Notes: generated by a model from the letters alone, not told the origin. Counted from the first letter of the stretch, positions 15,551 through 21,710 are shown. The stretch is 46,489 nucleotides of DNA from Candidatus Arsenophonus triatominarum (GCF_001640365.1 NZ_LWMI01000037.1:1-46489); one strand, 5' to 3'. Made by a program: numbers and translations.

Positions 15551-16336
15551 TTATGCTGCAATTCCGTTCATCATGAGACCTAACAATCTAGGAAACTGGT
15601 TATCGTAGAAGTGAGGTTGAGTCTGACGTGGATTATTAGGGTCAGTCAGATTTTTACCAAACTGTAATCCCTTTTTTGTCAATGACCAGAATAGTTTTTC
15701 CTTATCAGGATGTTTGCTGCTGGGACAAGATTTACGCTCAGCGAGTCCGAGCAGTTGTAGCCGCCGATAACCAGATTGTGTCGTATAGGGCTTTCCGTGC
15801 AGTAGTAAAAGCTCAGTAAAAGAATGTGTTACTTCACTTGAACCTGTTAAACTCCCTTCTGGTGCATCAACAGCATAAGCAGGAAGGATATCCGGCATAC
15901 CAAGGGAAGATTGTAACTTCTTCATTGCGCCAAGTAGACCAGAAGGGGCGATACGCAATTCTTGTTTGCAGAATGCCAGCATTGCTAATCCAGCCTGAAC
16001 TTTATCGGTTAATGGTTGGATAGGTGTAGAAATAACTTCATCAAACGTCCGGATAACTTTAAGATTAAAAGCTGCACTAATCCACATTGCATAAGCATAA
16101 ACCAGTTCTTTAGCAACGTAAGTTCCCTGCTCAGTACCTCCTTTAATAACCGATGGGGGAATTCCACCATCGGTTACGAATTGAGCAACTAATTCTTGAG
16201 TCTTATCATTGGCGAGCCAATATTTAGGTCTATCCTTTTCTAATTCTCCTGCGGCTTTATGTAAATCATTAAGACAATAACGCCCGAAAGCATCTTGACG
16301 GACAACGGTATTTTCAATAACCACTAATTTAGACAT
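15551..16336 (-). CDS. KilA-N domain protein
   Basis: A 261-residue protein with a complete KilA-N domain at residues 5-100: GRYCLNDLHKAAGELEKDRP, KYWLANDKTQELV, GTYVAKELVYAYAMWISAAF. The C-terminal 130 residues (ELLLLHGKPYTTQSGYRRLQ; SLTKKGLQFGKNL; NPRQTQPHFYDNQFPRLL) look like a winged-helix domain found in Rha/antirepressor partners. It is a likely DNA-binding regulator of the phage early region. It is the first gene of the antirepressor array from this side and is divergent from the DUF1640 gene, with a 104-bp shared upstream region. Confidence 0.83.
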   Translation of the reverse strand: MSKLVVIENTVVRQDAFGRYCLNDLHKAAGELEKDRPKYWLANDKTQELVAQFVTDGGIPPSVIKGGTEQGTYVAKELVYAYAMWISAAFNLKVIRTFDEVISTPIQPLTDKVQAGLAMLAFCKQELRIAPSGLLGAMKKLQSSLGMPDILPAYAVDAPEGSLTGSSEVTHSFTELLLLHGKPYTTQSGYRRLQLLGLAERKSCPSSKHPDKEKLFWSLTKKGLQFGKNLTDPNNPRQTQPHFYDNQFPRLLGLMMNGIAA

Positions 16337-16440
16337 AAAAATATTTCTCCGTAATGAAACGAATAAAAGTGTTAACGTGAAAGATTTTGCAGATTGAACC
16401 CTAAACCCGTTATACTTAACTAAACACAGGAGGATTCCCT

Positions 16441-16860
16441 ATGGGTCAGGTTGCATTTGATACATTAAAATTTGTTGAAACATTAGAAAAAGAAGGCTTG
16501 CCTAAAAATCAGGCTAAAGCCATTTCTTTAGCTGTCCGTGAATCACACGAGGCGGTTGATGTAGCTACTAAAGCTGATATTGCTGACGTTAAACGTGACA
16601 TAGCTGATGTCAGAAAAGAAATAGCTGATGTCCGTAAAGACTTATCTGCTGAGATCGCAGATGTCCGTAAAGACTTATCTGCTGAGATGAATTTACGTTT
16701 CGAAAGAGTAGACGCACAAATATCTGATGTTCGCAAAGACCTACAACTAGAGATGTCAAGTATTCGAGCTGAACAAAAATTAATCCGCTGGATGTTAGGT
16801 GCGGGTATTTTAGGTATTCTCTCTTTAGTGGTGAAAGCTTTTCTGATACCTGCCTTATAA
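16441..16860 (+). CDS. DUF1640-type coiled-coil protein with C-terminal membrane segment
   Basis: A 139-residue protein transcribed against the surrounding operon, with a perfect AGGAGG ribosome site and a TATACT -10 box (16413-16418). Residues 1-40 are a small helical head, residues 40-110 a long coiled coil with an 11-residue repeat (IADVRKDLSAE twice exactly, plus variants), and residues 115-136 a hydrophobic helix (WMLGAGILGILSLVVKAFLI) anchoring the C terminus in the inner membrane. This layout matches the DUF1640 / Fmp32-like family, widespread in prophages and of unknown function. Its own promoter and opposite strand mark it as a lysogenic cargo gene. Confidence 0.8.
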   Translation: MGQVAFDTLKFVETLEKEGLPKNQAKAISLAVRESHEAVDVATKADIADVKRDIADVRKEIADVRKDLSAEIADVRKDLSAEMNLRFERVDAQISDVRKDLQLEMSSIRAEQKLIRWMLGAGILGILSLVVKAFLIPAL

Positions 16861-16870
16861 CACATATTGC

Positions 16871-16946
16871 GGGTTATTAGCTCAGTTGGTAGAGCAGTGG
16901 ACTCTTAATCCATCGGTCGCAGGTTCAAGTCCTGCATAGCCCACCA
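16871..16946 (+). tRNA. tRNA-Lys(CUU), phage-borne
   Basis: A 76-base tRNA with all arms: acceptor GGGTTAT / ATAGCCC, D arm with AGCTCAGTTGGTAGAGC, anticodon loop CTCTTAA (anticodon CTT, Lys), T arm with GGTTCAAGTCC, discriminator A and an encoded CCA. It follows the DUF1640 stop by 10 bp on the same strand and probably shares its transcript. It ends 22 bp inside the 3' end of the opposite-strand gene at 16925-17182. Most Enterobacterales read AAG with tRNA-Lys(UUU), so a dedicated CUU reader inside a prophage is notable. Confidence 0.93.
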
Positions 16947-17182
16947 ATTTCACAATGTATCTTCATTAGTCTTCGCTTCTCTCTTTTTAAATAATCATTT
17001 TCCTTTGTTAAGCATTGTATGATTGTTTTAAAAGTGCGTGTTTCCATGTCGTCGTCATTCCATATATCAATGCTGCTTAAGTATTTTGCATCGCTCAAAT
17101 GACGACTACCATTAGTAATCCCAACCAGATTACCCATATTGGGATGCTTTGCCGTTACAATGCGTGGATTGTCCAATCTCAT
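16925..17182 (-). CDS. Small phage early protein of unknown function
   Basis: An 85-residue protein starting MRLDNPRIVTAKHPNMGNLV with AAGGAG eight bases upstream. The C-terminal half is a charged helix (FKTIIQCLTKENDYLKREKR). Its last codons run antisense through the 3' end of the tRNA-Lys gene, so the natural C terminus may have been replaced when the tRNA arrived. I do not recognise the family. Confidence 0.5.
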   Translation of the reverse strand: MRLDNPRIVTAKHPNMGNLVGITNGSRHLSDAKYLSSIDIWNDDDMETRTFKTIIQCLTKENDYLKREKRRLMKIHCEIGGLCRT

Positions 17183-17529
17183 TATGTGTACTCCTTGTTA
17201 ACATTTGCTGAAAAGTTAGGATGTGTGCCAAGTGCCTCTTGGTGTCCGATTACAGTCATCACGGTCGGGTAAACGCAATCAAACTATATTTAGCTATTTG
17301 AAGATAATTTATAGAATGTTGACTGTCCCGCGAGCGCAGAGCCGCATTCACACATCCTGAAACTAATTTGATTGCCAGATATTTCTGGCGCGTCAGGCTC
17401 GCTCCCTCTGTGTAATCCAACAACACACAAAACAGGAATAATGATCACCTTAATAAGACATTGATTATATTATGAATTGTTTATTTATGATTAATAAAAA
17501 GAAAGGATTTGATTTTGTGAATTGATTAA
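17183..17529 (-). promoter_or_regulatory. 347-bp gene-free, highly structured leader
   Basis: No convincing gene lies here. On the minus strand the region contains many potential stems: AGGATGTGTG and CACACATCC are 130 bp apart (17218-17227 and 17353-17361), GCGCCAGAAATATCTGGC forms a local hairpin, and GAGCGAGCC can pair with GGCTCTGCGCTC. A 21-codon frame (MCECGSALAGQSTFYKLSSN) starts in the middle. The pattern resembles the antirepressor leaders at 9690 and 15300 in size and in folding, but without their promoter. It precedes the gene at 16925-17182. Confidence 0.4.
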
Positions 17530-17769
17530 TTATGCTCCTATCAGATGGAATTCAATGTCTTCAGGTTCGCAGAAGTCGATATTATCATAAATTCCATATT
17601 TGCTTGCTATATCAAGAATTGCATCATTCATCTTGCTGGATGTCATTTGTGAATCGATAATTCTTTCAAATTTTTTATAATCTTCTTCGTTCATATCTAC
17701 TATATAGTTACACTTTGCTCTAACATCAGCAACAATTTGAACCTTAATCGTTTTGTTATTCTCAAACAT
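17530..17769 (-). CDS. Small acidic phage protein after N
   Basis: A 79-residue acidic protein starting MFENNKTIKVQIVADVRAKC. An N-terminal beta hairpin is followed by a helix (NEEDYKKFERIIDSQM) and an acidic C terminus (NIDFCEPEDIEFHLIG). Its ATG overlaps the stop of the N gene (TAATG), implying coupled translation. The function is unknown; the size and acidity would suit an inhibitor of a host enzyme, but that is a guess. Confidence 0.6.
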   Translation of the reverse strand: MFENNKTIKVQIVADVRAKCNYIVDMNEEDYKKFERIIDSQMTSSKMNDAILDIASKYGIYDNIDFCEPEDIEFHLIGA

Positions 17770-18103
17770 TAGCAGTTACTCCGAAGTTGAGCTTAGGTTT
17801 ATTTTTAAACCTTTTAGCAGTGTATAAAGCTATTTCAGGCAAACAGCAATTATCAAATGAGTCATAAACTTTAGTTAGGCGTATTGATATTGCTTTTTCT
17901 ACACGACTCATCATTTTTCTTTTTAGTGAAAGAATAGGGCGTTTAGGATTTGGAGTTGTTAGTTGGTTAGATTTTTTAGATGGGTTCAACGCTGCTTTCA
18001 ATGCCAAATTAAGCGCTTTGTTATAGTTATAGGCTGCTCGCTTGGCGCTTCTACGCTCATGTCTACGACAGCGAGCATTATCATAACCATGAAAGTTACA
18101 CAT
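17762..18103 (-). CDS. N: N-type transcription antiterminator
   Basis: A 113-residue basic protein that I assign to the lambda N family. Residues 11-24 (RCRRHERRSAKRAA) form the arginine-rich RNA-binding helix, comparable to RRRERRAEKQAQ of lambda N. Residues 55-71 (RPILSLKRKMMSRVEKA) align with RPILSLNRKPKSRVESA of lambda N, the NusA/RNA polymerase-contacting stretch. N binds boxB RNA and lets polymerase pass terminators. The ATG has a perfect CAGGAGG site. It is the first gene of the leftward operon behind PL, and a matching nut site lies in its leader, so the assignment is strong. Confidence 0.9.
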   Translation of the reverse strand: MCNFHGYDNARCRRHERRSAKRAAYNYNKALNLALKAALNPSKKSNQLTTPNPKRPILSLKRKMMSRVEKAISIRLTKVYDSFDNCCLPEIALYTAKRFKNKPKLNFGVTANV

Positions 18104-18258
18104 ATTACCTCCTGACAATGGGTTTTGGTGGTGTGTGCCGGAGGTATCCGGATTATATTTACAGTCATATTGGTAGTACCCTGGTGTTGGTTTCAACTTT
18201 ATGGCTGCAATTTGGTTATTTCACACACCCCAAAACCGACTGTTTGGGTGTTTTATGG

Positions 18259-18291
18259 TTCGCTTTTTCAGCGAAATGGTGTTAAAGAGCG
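18259..18291 (-). promoter_or_regulatory. nutL: boxA and boxB
   Basis: In the leftward transcript, CGCTCTTTAACA (18280-18291) equals the boxA consensus, and 4 bases later TTCGCT-GAAAA-AGCGAA (18259-18275) is a boxB hairpin with the GAAAA pentaloop of lambda boxB. It is about 150 bp downstream of PL and 150 bp before the N start, the same layout as in lambda. Confidence 0.88.
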
Positions 18292-18423
18292 GTATTGCTT
18301 AACTGTCGTCACTTGCCTTCATGTTCATACGCCTCAGGCTGGCTACTTGGCAACGTCTGGCAAGGTTTCAGATAACTCGGAGTATTGTCTGGCGTTTGCC
18401 TGTTGCAGTGAGTTGATAGAAAA

Positions 18424-18465
18424 ATAATACCATTGGTGGTTTATTTTGTAAATACCAATGGTGTT
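18424..18465 (-). promoter_or_regulatory. PL promoter with two OL operators
   Basis: The leftward promoter has -35 TTTACA (18447-18452), a 17-bp spacer and -10 TATTAT (18424-18429). Two 15-bp operators overlap it: AATACCATTGGTGGT (18426-18440) and AATACCAATGGTGTT (18451-18465), 25 bp apart. The half-site AAYACCA also appears in three sites at OR, so the CI repressor at 18574-19269 very likely binds here and blocks N expression. Confidence 0.85.
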
Positions 18466-18573
18466 AAAAATGTATAAAAAAACGATTACTCTAATTTTTT
18501 TCACAAATCATTAATGCAAAATGGCGCAGATAAAAGCCAACCCAATTAGAGTTGACGTATAATATTGAGGATT

Positions 18574-19269
18574 TTAGTTTCTTGTATAACGAATCTCTTT
18601 CACGATTGCAGCAATGCTCTGCATTGATTTAATTTCGTTATGAAACATAGTTATAGGCCGACAGTTTCCATTAATACTAATGAATTGATATTTATTTTTC
18701 AAATAAATAACCTGTTGTACCATAAGAACTTTATTCTTTAGAGTAACTAAAACCTCATCTCCAGAGTGAATAGAAGTCTTTGGTTCAATAACAATAAATT
18801 CTCCTGATTTGAATCTAGGCCACAAGCTATCACCCATAATTCTAACAGCATAAGCAGTGGGATCGGTGCTGTGAATATTTAACCATCCAGAGTCTAATTT
18901 TATTAGATTGATCATTCCATCTACTCCTAATATGGCTTCTCCCGTAACAGGGATTCGGCCGTGCTTTAATTTACCAGCATACTCAAACGTGTCATTAGAT
19001 ACGTTTTGTGCTAATCGGTTAATCTCAGCAGCGAGTGATGGGCTAAATGTTTCTACAGGTACTTGGAATATTTCTGAAAAAGATAAAGCGTGTTTTAATG
19101 AAATAGCATTTTTTGCAGTGAGTAGATGACTTACCGCTGTTTGTCCAATTCCCATAGCGTGAGCTACGGACTCTTGAGATATTCCTAGAGATTTCTTTTT
19201 TGATTCAAAAATAGTCTTAAGTCTACGGCTATCTTCTATTTGTTCTTCTGTTAATGGTTTCTTTTTCAT
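18574..19269 (-). CDS. cI: CI-like prophage repressor with S24 peptidase-type domain
   Basis: A 231-residue repressor. Residues 28-60 are the helix-turn-helix (GISQESVAHAMGIGQTAVSH), and residues 105-228 the LexA/CI-type C-terminal domain with the catalytic Ser148 (RIMGDSLWPRF) and a Lys near 178-180 (VTLKNKVLMVQQV). The self-cleavage site expected before residue 120 is not an Ala-Gly or Cys-Gly bond: the segment reads GEAILGVDGM. Similar segments occur in some lambdoid repressors, so RecA-driven cleavage is uncertain. It maintains lysogeny by binding OL and OR, and is divergent from cro. Confidence 0.92.
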   Translation of the reverse strand: MKKKPLTEEQIEDSRRLKTIFESKKKSLGISQESVAHAMGIGQTAVSHLLTAKNAISLKHALSFSEIFQVPVETFSPSLAAEINRLAQNVSNDTFEYAGKLKHGRIPVTGEAILGVDGMINLIKLDSGWLNIHSTDPTAYAVRIMGDSLWPRFKSGEFIVIEPKTSIHSGDEVLVTLKNKVLMVQQVIYLKNKYQFISINGNCRPITMFHNEIKSMQSIAAIVKEIRYTRN

Positions 19270-19280
19270 TTTGTCATTTT

Positions 19281-19344
19281 ATTACCACAAGGAATAATTA
19301 TCAAAAACCATGGGTATTGACTTTTTCAACACTGTTGGTAATAA
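19281..19344 (+). promoter_or_regulatory. PR promoter and OR operators
   Basis: Between cI and cro lie three operator-like 15-mers spaced 23-24 bp: ATTACCACAAGGAAT (19281-19295), AAAACCATGGGTATT (19304-19318) and AACACTGTTGGTAAT (19328-19342). They share half-sites with OL. PR has -35 TTGACT (19317-19322), a 16-bp spacer and -10 TAATAA (19339-19344), so two operators overlap it, as in lambda. The leftward cI promoter (PRM) must lie over 19281-19310 but no clear box stands out. Confidence 0.75.
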
Positions 19345-19368
19345 TTATTTTCTCTTTTTGGGGGATGC

Positions 19369-19572
19369 ATGAAAACTTATTCATTAATTAATTTCGTAAA
19401 AAAAATTGGTCAAGCTGAAGCTGCTAGAAAATTAGGTATTTATCAAAGCGCGATAAGCAAAGCACTCCGGATGAGAAGAAGAATTACTGTTCTTATCCAT
19501 GACGACGGGAAAGTTGAAGCTGAGGAAGTAAAACCTTTTCCGTCAAGCAACATCAAGCAAAAAACGAACTAA
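19369..19572 (+). CDS. cro: Lambda-type Cro repressor
   Basis: A 67-residue Cro. The segment IGQAEAARKLGIYQSAISKA matches the lambda Cro helix-turn-helix ([20 protein letters not shown]), followed by the dimerisation strand (RITVLIHDDGKVEAEEVKPF) and PSSNIKQKTN. It represses cI and dampens early transcription in lytic growth. The ATG has GGGGGAT upstream. The pair with the CI at 18574-19269 and the operators between them form a complete lambda-style switch. Confidence 0.93.
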   Translation: MKTYSLINFVKKIGQAEAARKLGIYQSAISKALRMRRRITVLIHDDGKVEAEEVKPFPSSNIKQKTN

Positions 19573-19579
19573 TTTACAC

Positions 19580-19615
19580 CGCTCTTTAACAACCTGGCCT
19601 CCCTGAAATTGGGAG
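19580..19615 (+). promoter_or_regulatory. nutR: boxA and candidate boxB
   Basis: CGCTCTTTAACA (19580-19591), identical to the boxA of nutL, begins 7 bases after the cro stop. Eight bases later CTCCC-TGAAATT-GGGAG (19599-19615) forms a hairpin with a GAAA-containing loop, a diverged boxB. A second inverted repeat (TCCC...GGGA, 19627-19643) may be part of a tR1-like terminator. The layout equals lambda cro-nutR-tR1. Confidence 0.78.
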
Positions 19616-19710
19616 ATTATTAAATTCCCAGCCCATCGGGAGGGATAACTATTATCTGAAACTTATGGAATTAAGTGTAGAACAGGATTGTTGCAAAGAC
19701 TATCAAATCG

Positions 19711-19953
19711 TTATGCAATTCTTAATTTAGTAGCTCTTGTTCTTGATACCGCAAATATTGAAGCATTAGGAAGTAAAGCAGCATTTTTGTGTTTTATTGG
19801 CTTACTCTGACCATAACATTTACGGCGTGCATCACGAATGATAGCTAATTGATAGTCACTTGCTGTTGGGTGAAATTCTTTAATGTGTTCGTAAGATTTA
19901 TTGGGATTAAACCGTTTAGAACATACAGGGCATATAGCAGATGTTTTTTTCAT
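19711..19953 (-). CDS. Small zinc-finger-like protein
   Basis: An 80-residue protein starting MKKTSAICPVCSKRFNPNKS, with AAGGAAAAAT before the ATG. CPVC followed by HIKEFH gives a C2H2-type zinc-binding pattern (C-x2-C-x12-H-x4-H), after which the chain is basic (RDARRKCYGQSKPIKHKN). It is transcribed leftward, convergent with cro, from a promoter at 20127-20155 that belongs to the second repressor module. It lies antisense to the main rightward PR transcript. Possible DNA- or RNA-binding regulator; function unknown. Confidence 0.6.
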   Translation of the reverse strand: MKKTSAICPVCSKRFNPNKSYEHIKEFHPTASDYQLAIIRDARRKCYGQSKPIKHKNAALLPNASIFAVSRTRATKLRIA

Positions 19954-20126
19954 AATATTTTTCCTTAACAAATTAGATGAATGAATAATCGTGTTTGTAA
20001 TGGAAAATGGGTTCTGCCTCTTCGGTACATTGTCTCTTAAGAGATACGCCGTCCGCCCGTGCGTTAGAGTGCGCCGTTCACTTTTTTCAATCGCTAGCTA
20101 TTTGCCTTTGATGAATATCATATTGA

Positions 20127-20155
20127 ACTATAAGTACAATTAATTCAAGTACCAA
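20127..20155 (-). promoter_or_regulatory. Leftward promoter of second immunity module with GTAC operators
   Basis: The minus strand has -35 TTGGTA (20150-20155), a 17-bp spacer and -10 TATAGT (20127-20132). Three GTAC half-sites (AAGTACAATTAATTCAAGTA followed by CCAAAAGTACG on the + strand) lie over the promoter. The same GTAC motif is repeated in front of the second repressor (20640-20705), so this is the OL-like site of the second module. It would drive the zinc-finger gene. Confidence 0.65.
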
Positions 20156-20204
20156 AAGTACGTTATTTTGATAAAAATTTTTCAATAGATATTATATTAT
20201 TGAT

Positions 20205-20645
20205 TTATAGAGGATTATTTTTTTTCTTTTTTAGCATTTCATTGAAAACAGAATCAAAATATTTTTTTTGCTTTCTCATTTCTTCAAGGAAATATAAAGC
20301 TTTTTCTTCTGGGAGATCATTAAATAATTTGATTAATTCAATGTGTTCTGGGGTTAAAGTTTCTTGAAATGATTTTCGATCTTTATCAAAGATGATATGT
20401 GAAACAGGGCTTATTTTACCATGTTGCAACCAAATAGGATCACAGTTTAAAAAATTAGCAAGAGCATAAATTTTATCTTGTCTTGGCAAAGATTCTCCAT
20501 TAAACCATTTACTAACAGCTTTAGAAGTGACACCTATAGCTTTAACTATAGCTGCACCTCGACCATGTTGGTTTAACCCAGCTTGTTCACAGGCTCGTGC
20601 TAGCCTCTGGGAAAATTCTTTACGCACTTTTTCACTCTGTACCAT
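20205..20645 (-). CDS. Second phage repressor, XRE type without peptidase domain
   Basis: A 146-residue protein starting MVQSEKVRKEFSQRLARACE. Residues 18-70 form an XRE helix-turn-helix (GRGAAIVKAIGVTSKAVSKW; LPRQDKIYALANFLNCDPIW), and the remaining 75 residues are a short helical tail (LTPEHIELIKLFNDLPEEKA) ending KKKKNNPL. There is no S24 domain, so it cannot be inactivated by self-cleavage. It is divergent from a second Cro-like gene and flanked on both sides by GTAC operators, i.e. a complete second switch. The start is set by family length; AAGAGG lies 11 bases upstream, and the frame stays open further upstream. Confidence 0.8.
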   Translation of the reverse strand: MVQSEKVRKEFSQRLARACEQAGLNQHGRGAAIVKAIGVTSKAVSKWFNGESLPRQDKIYALANFLNCDPIWLQHGKISPVSHIIFDKDRKSFQETLTPEHIELIKLFNDLPEEKALYFLEEMRKQKKYFDSVFNEMLKKKKNNPL

Positions 20646-20663
20646 AGGTACAATATAAACCTC

Positions 20664-20705
20664 TTGCAAAAAACTATCAGTACGATAATATGTGTACTGT
20701 AAGTA
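20664..20705 (+). promoter_or_regulatory. Rightward promoter of second immunity module
   Basis: The promoter has -35 TTGCAA (20664-20669), a 16-bp spacer and -10 TAATAT (20686-20691). Dyads around it are CAGTAC...GTACTG (20679-20699) and GTACTGTAAGTAC (20694-20706). The Cro-like start codon is only 31 bases after the -10 box. Overlapping GTAC sites should let the second repressor shut this promoter. Confidence 0.7.
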
Positions 20706-20722
20706 CATAAGGAGAATGTCAT

Positions 20723-20950
20723 ATGAACAATCTATATGACCCAATTAAGAATATAGGCATATCTAGAGTTGCTAATGCATGCGGTGTTAGTGATAGAGCT
20801 GTTTATAAGTGGTTAAAAAACGGATTTTTACCTAAAACAGAATTTTTTGGTAAAACAAATTATGCCAAAACGATACAAACAATATCCGATGGGAAATACA
20901 AAGCAGAAGATTTACTTAGTTTGAGTAAGAAAAATCTTCTTTCAAATTGA
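20723..20950 (+). CDS. Second Cro-like protein
   Basis: A 75-residue helix-turn-helix protein: IGISRVANACGVSDRAVYKW is the recognition unit typical of the YdaS/Cro superfamily, followed by LKNGFLPKTEFFGKTNYAKT and a Lys/Ser-rich tail. AAGGAG lies nine bases before the ATG. It is unrelated in sequence to the lambda-type Cro at 19369 but sits in the same genetic position relative to its own repressor. The next 180 bp to cII contain no gene; GCGGTATACC (20980-20989) is the main inverted repeat there. Confidence 0.78.
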   Translation: MNNLYDPIKNIGISRVANACGVSDRAVYKWLKNGFLPKTEFFGKTNYAKTIQTISDGKYKAEDLLSLSKKNLLSN

Positions 20951-21132
20951 ATAATATACCTATATTTCACCGAACGATGCGGTATACCATCGGGCGACCG
21001 GATAGCGTCCTGCTAAATGGCTGAAGCGGCAAAACCCACTTAATTATCCACAATCTCACTCTATCTATTATTTTTTCACAAACCCCATAGGAATATCGAG
21101 GTAGGGAATTTTATTACTTAAGGATTATAACC

Positions 21133-21504
21133 ATGGAAAATTCAAATACTATCAAAATCACCTGCAAACCTGAGCATTTGGAATCTTACTTCTACCAGAA
21201 GATGGCATCAGAAGGCGGTAATAACGGGTTTGCTAAATCACTAGGGATCCACCCATCAACAGCGAGTCGGGATAAAACCAGAATATTTAAATTAGCCTGT
21301 CAGGTCGTCTCAGAATACGGCTTACCTAGTCATGTAGTGAGTGTGCCTGATTCATCGACACAGGAGGTTGTTATTACAAATATATCAGGTGAAGAGATAC
21401 GCAAGCTGATAGACATGCTGGAGCATCTTAGACTGCCAAAAAAAGAAGCTTCAAGGTTAAAAAACGATGAAGCTTTTGAGAATTGTAATGAGCTTTGTGT
21501 TTGA
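21133..21504 (+). CDS. CII-like transcriptional activator
   Basis: A 123-residue protein in the cII position, between cro and the replication genes. NGFAKSLGIHPSTASRDKTR is the helix-turn-helix, matching the layout of lambda CII / P22 C1 (AEAVGVDKSQISRWKRD). LACQVVSEYGL resembles the following LLAVLEWGV segment. The C-terminal third (NISGEEIRKLIDMLEHLRLP) is longer than in lambda. CII activates the repressor-establishment promoter and favours lysogeny. The assignment rests on position and HTH similarity, so it is good but not certain. Confidence 0.75.
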   Translation: MENSNTIKITCKPEHLESYFYQKMASEGGNNGFAKSLGIHPSTASRDKTRIFKLACQVVSEYGLPSHVVSVPDSSTQEVVITNISGEEIRKLIDMLEHLRLPKKEASRLKNDEAFENCNELCV

Positions 21505-21530
21505 TGAAGAAAGTTTAGTATTTCAAGGAG

Positions 21531-21558
21531 AAGGGAAACGACGAATTTCCCTTTTTTT
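21531..21558 (+). terminator. Intrinsic terminator after the CII-like gene
   Basis: AAGGGAAA (21531-21538), a 7-base loop, TTTCCCTT (21546-21553) and a run of T form a strong rightward terminator. Early transcription to the replication genes would need N-mediated antitermination here. Confidence 0.85.
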
Positions 21559-21581
21559 CTTTCAATTTCAGCGAGGTCATT

Positions 21582-21710
21582 ATGCCAAGAAATCGCCGAT
21601 TTATCAATAAAAACCATGAAGAAAAAGCCCATCCAGATAGTCCTGATGGGCTATTGGTTGCTGCATCAAAAAACAAAGATTTTGCCCGTCGGTTAGTATC
21701 AAAGTCCTGA
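21582..21710 (+). CDS. Small basic phage protein (42 residues)
   Basis: A short frame, MPRNRRFINKNHEEKAHPDS then PDGLLVAASKNKDFARRLVS, with GAGG seven bases before the ATG. It lies between the terminator and the replication gene, in the same direction, with spacing of 33 bp to the next ATG. Strongly basic, no recognisable domain. Similar short frames precede O-like genes in other lambdoid phages, but I cannot assign it. Confidence 0.5.
   Translation: MPRNRRFINKNHEEKAHPDSPDGLLVAASKNKDFARRLVSKS

Noticed and set aside
16509..16865. A 118-codon minus strand frame opposite the DUF1640 gene
   Set aside because: Its repeats (SLRTSAIS) are the mirror of the coiled-coil repeat, and the + strand gene has promoter and ribosome site.
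18125..18427. A 100-codon + strand frame over the N leader
   Set aside because: It runs antisense through nutL, the N start and PL, whose identities are much better supported; hydrophobic and Cys-rich composition looks accidental.
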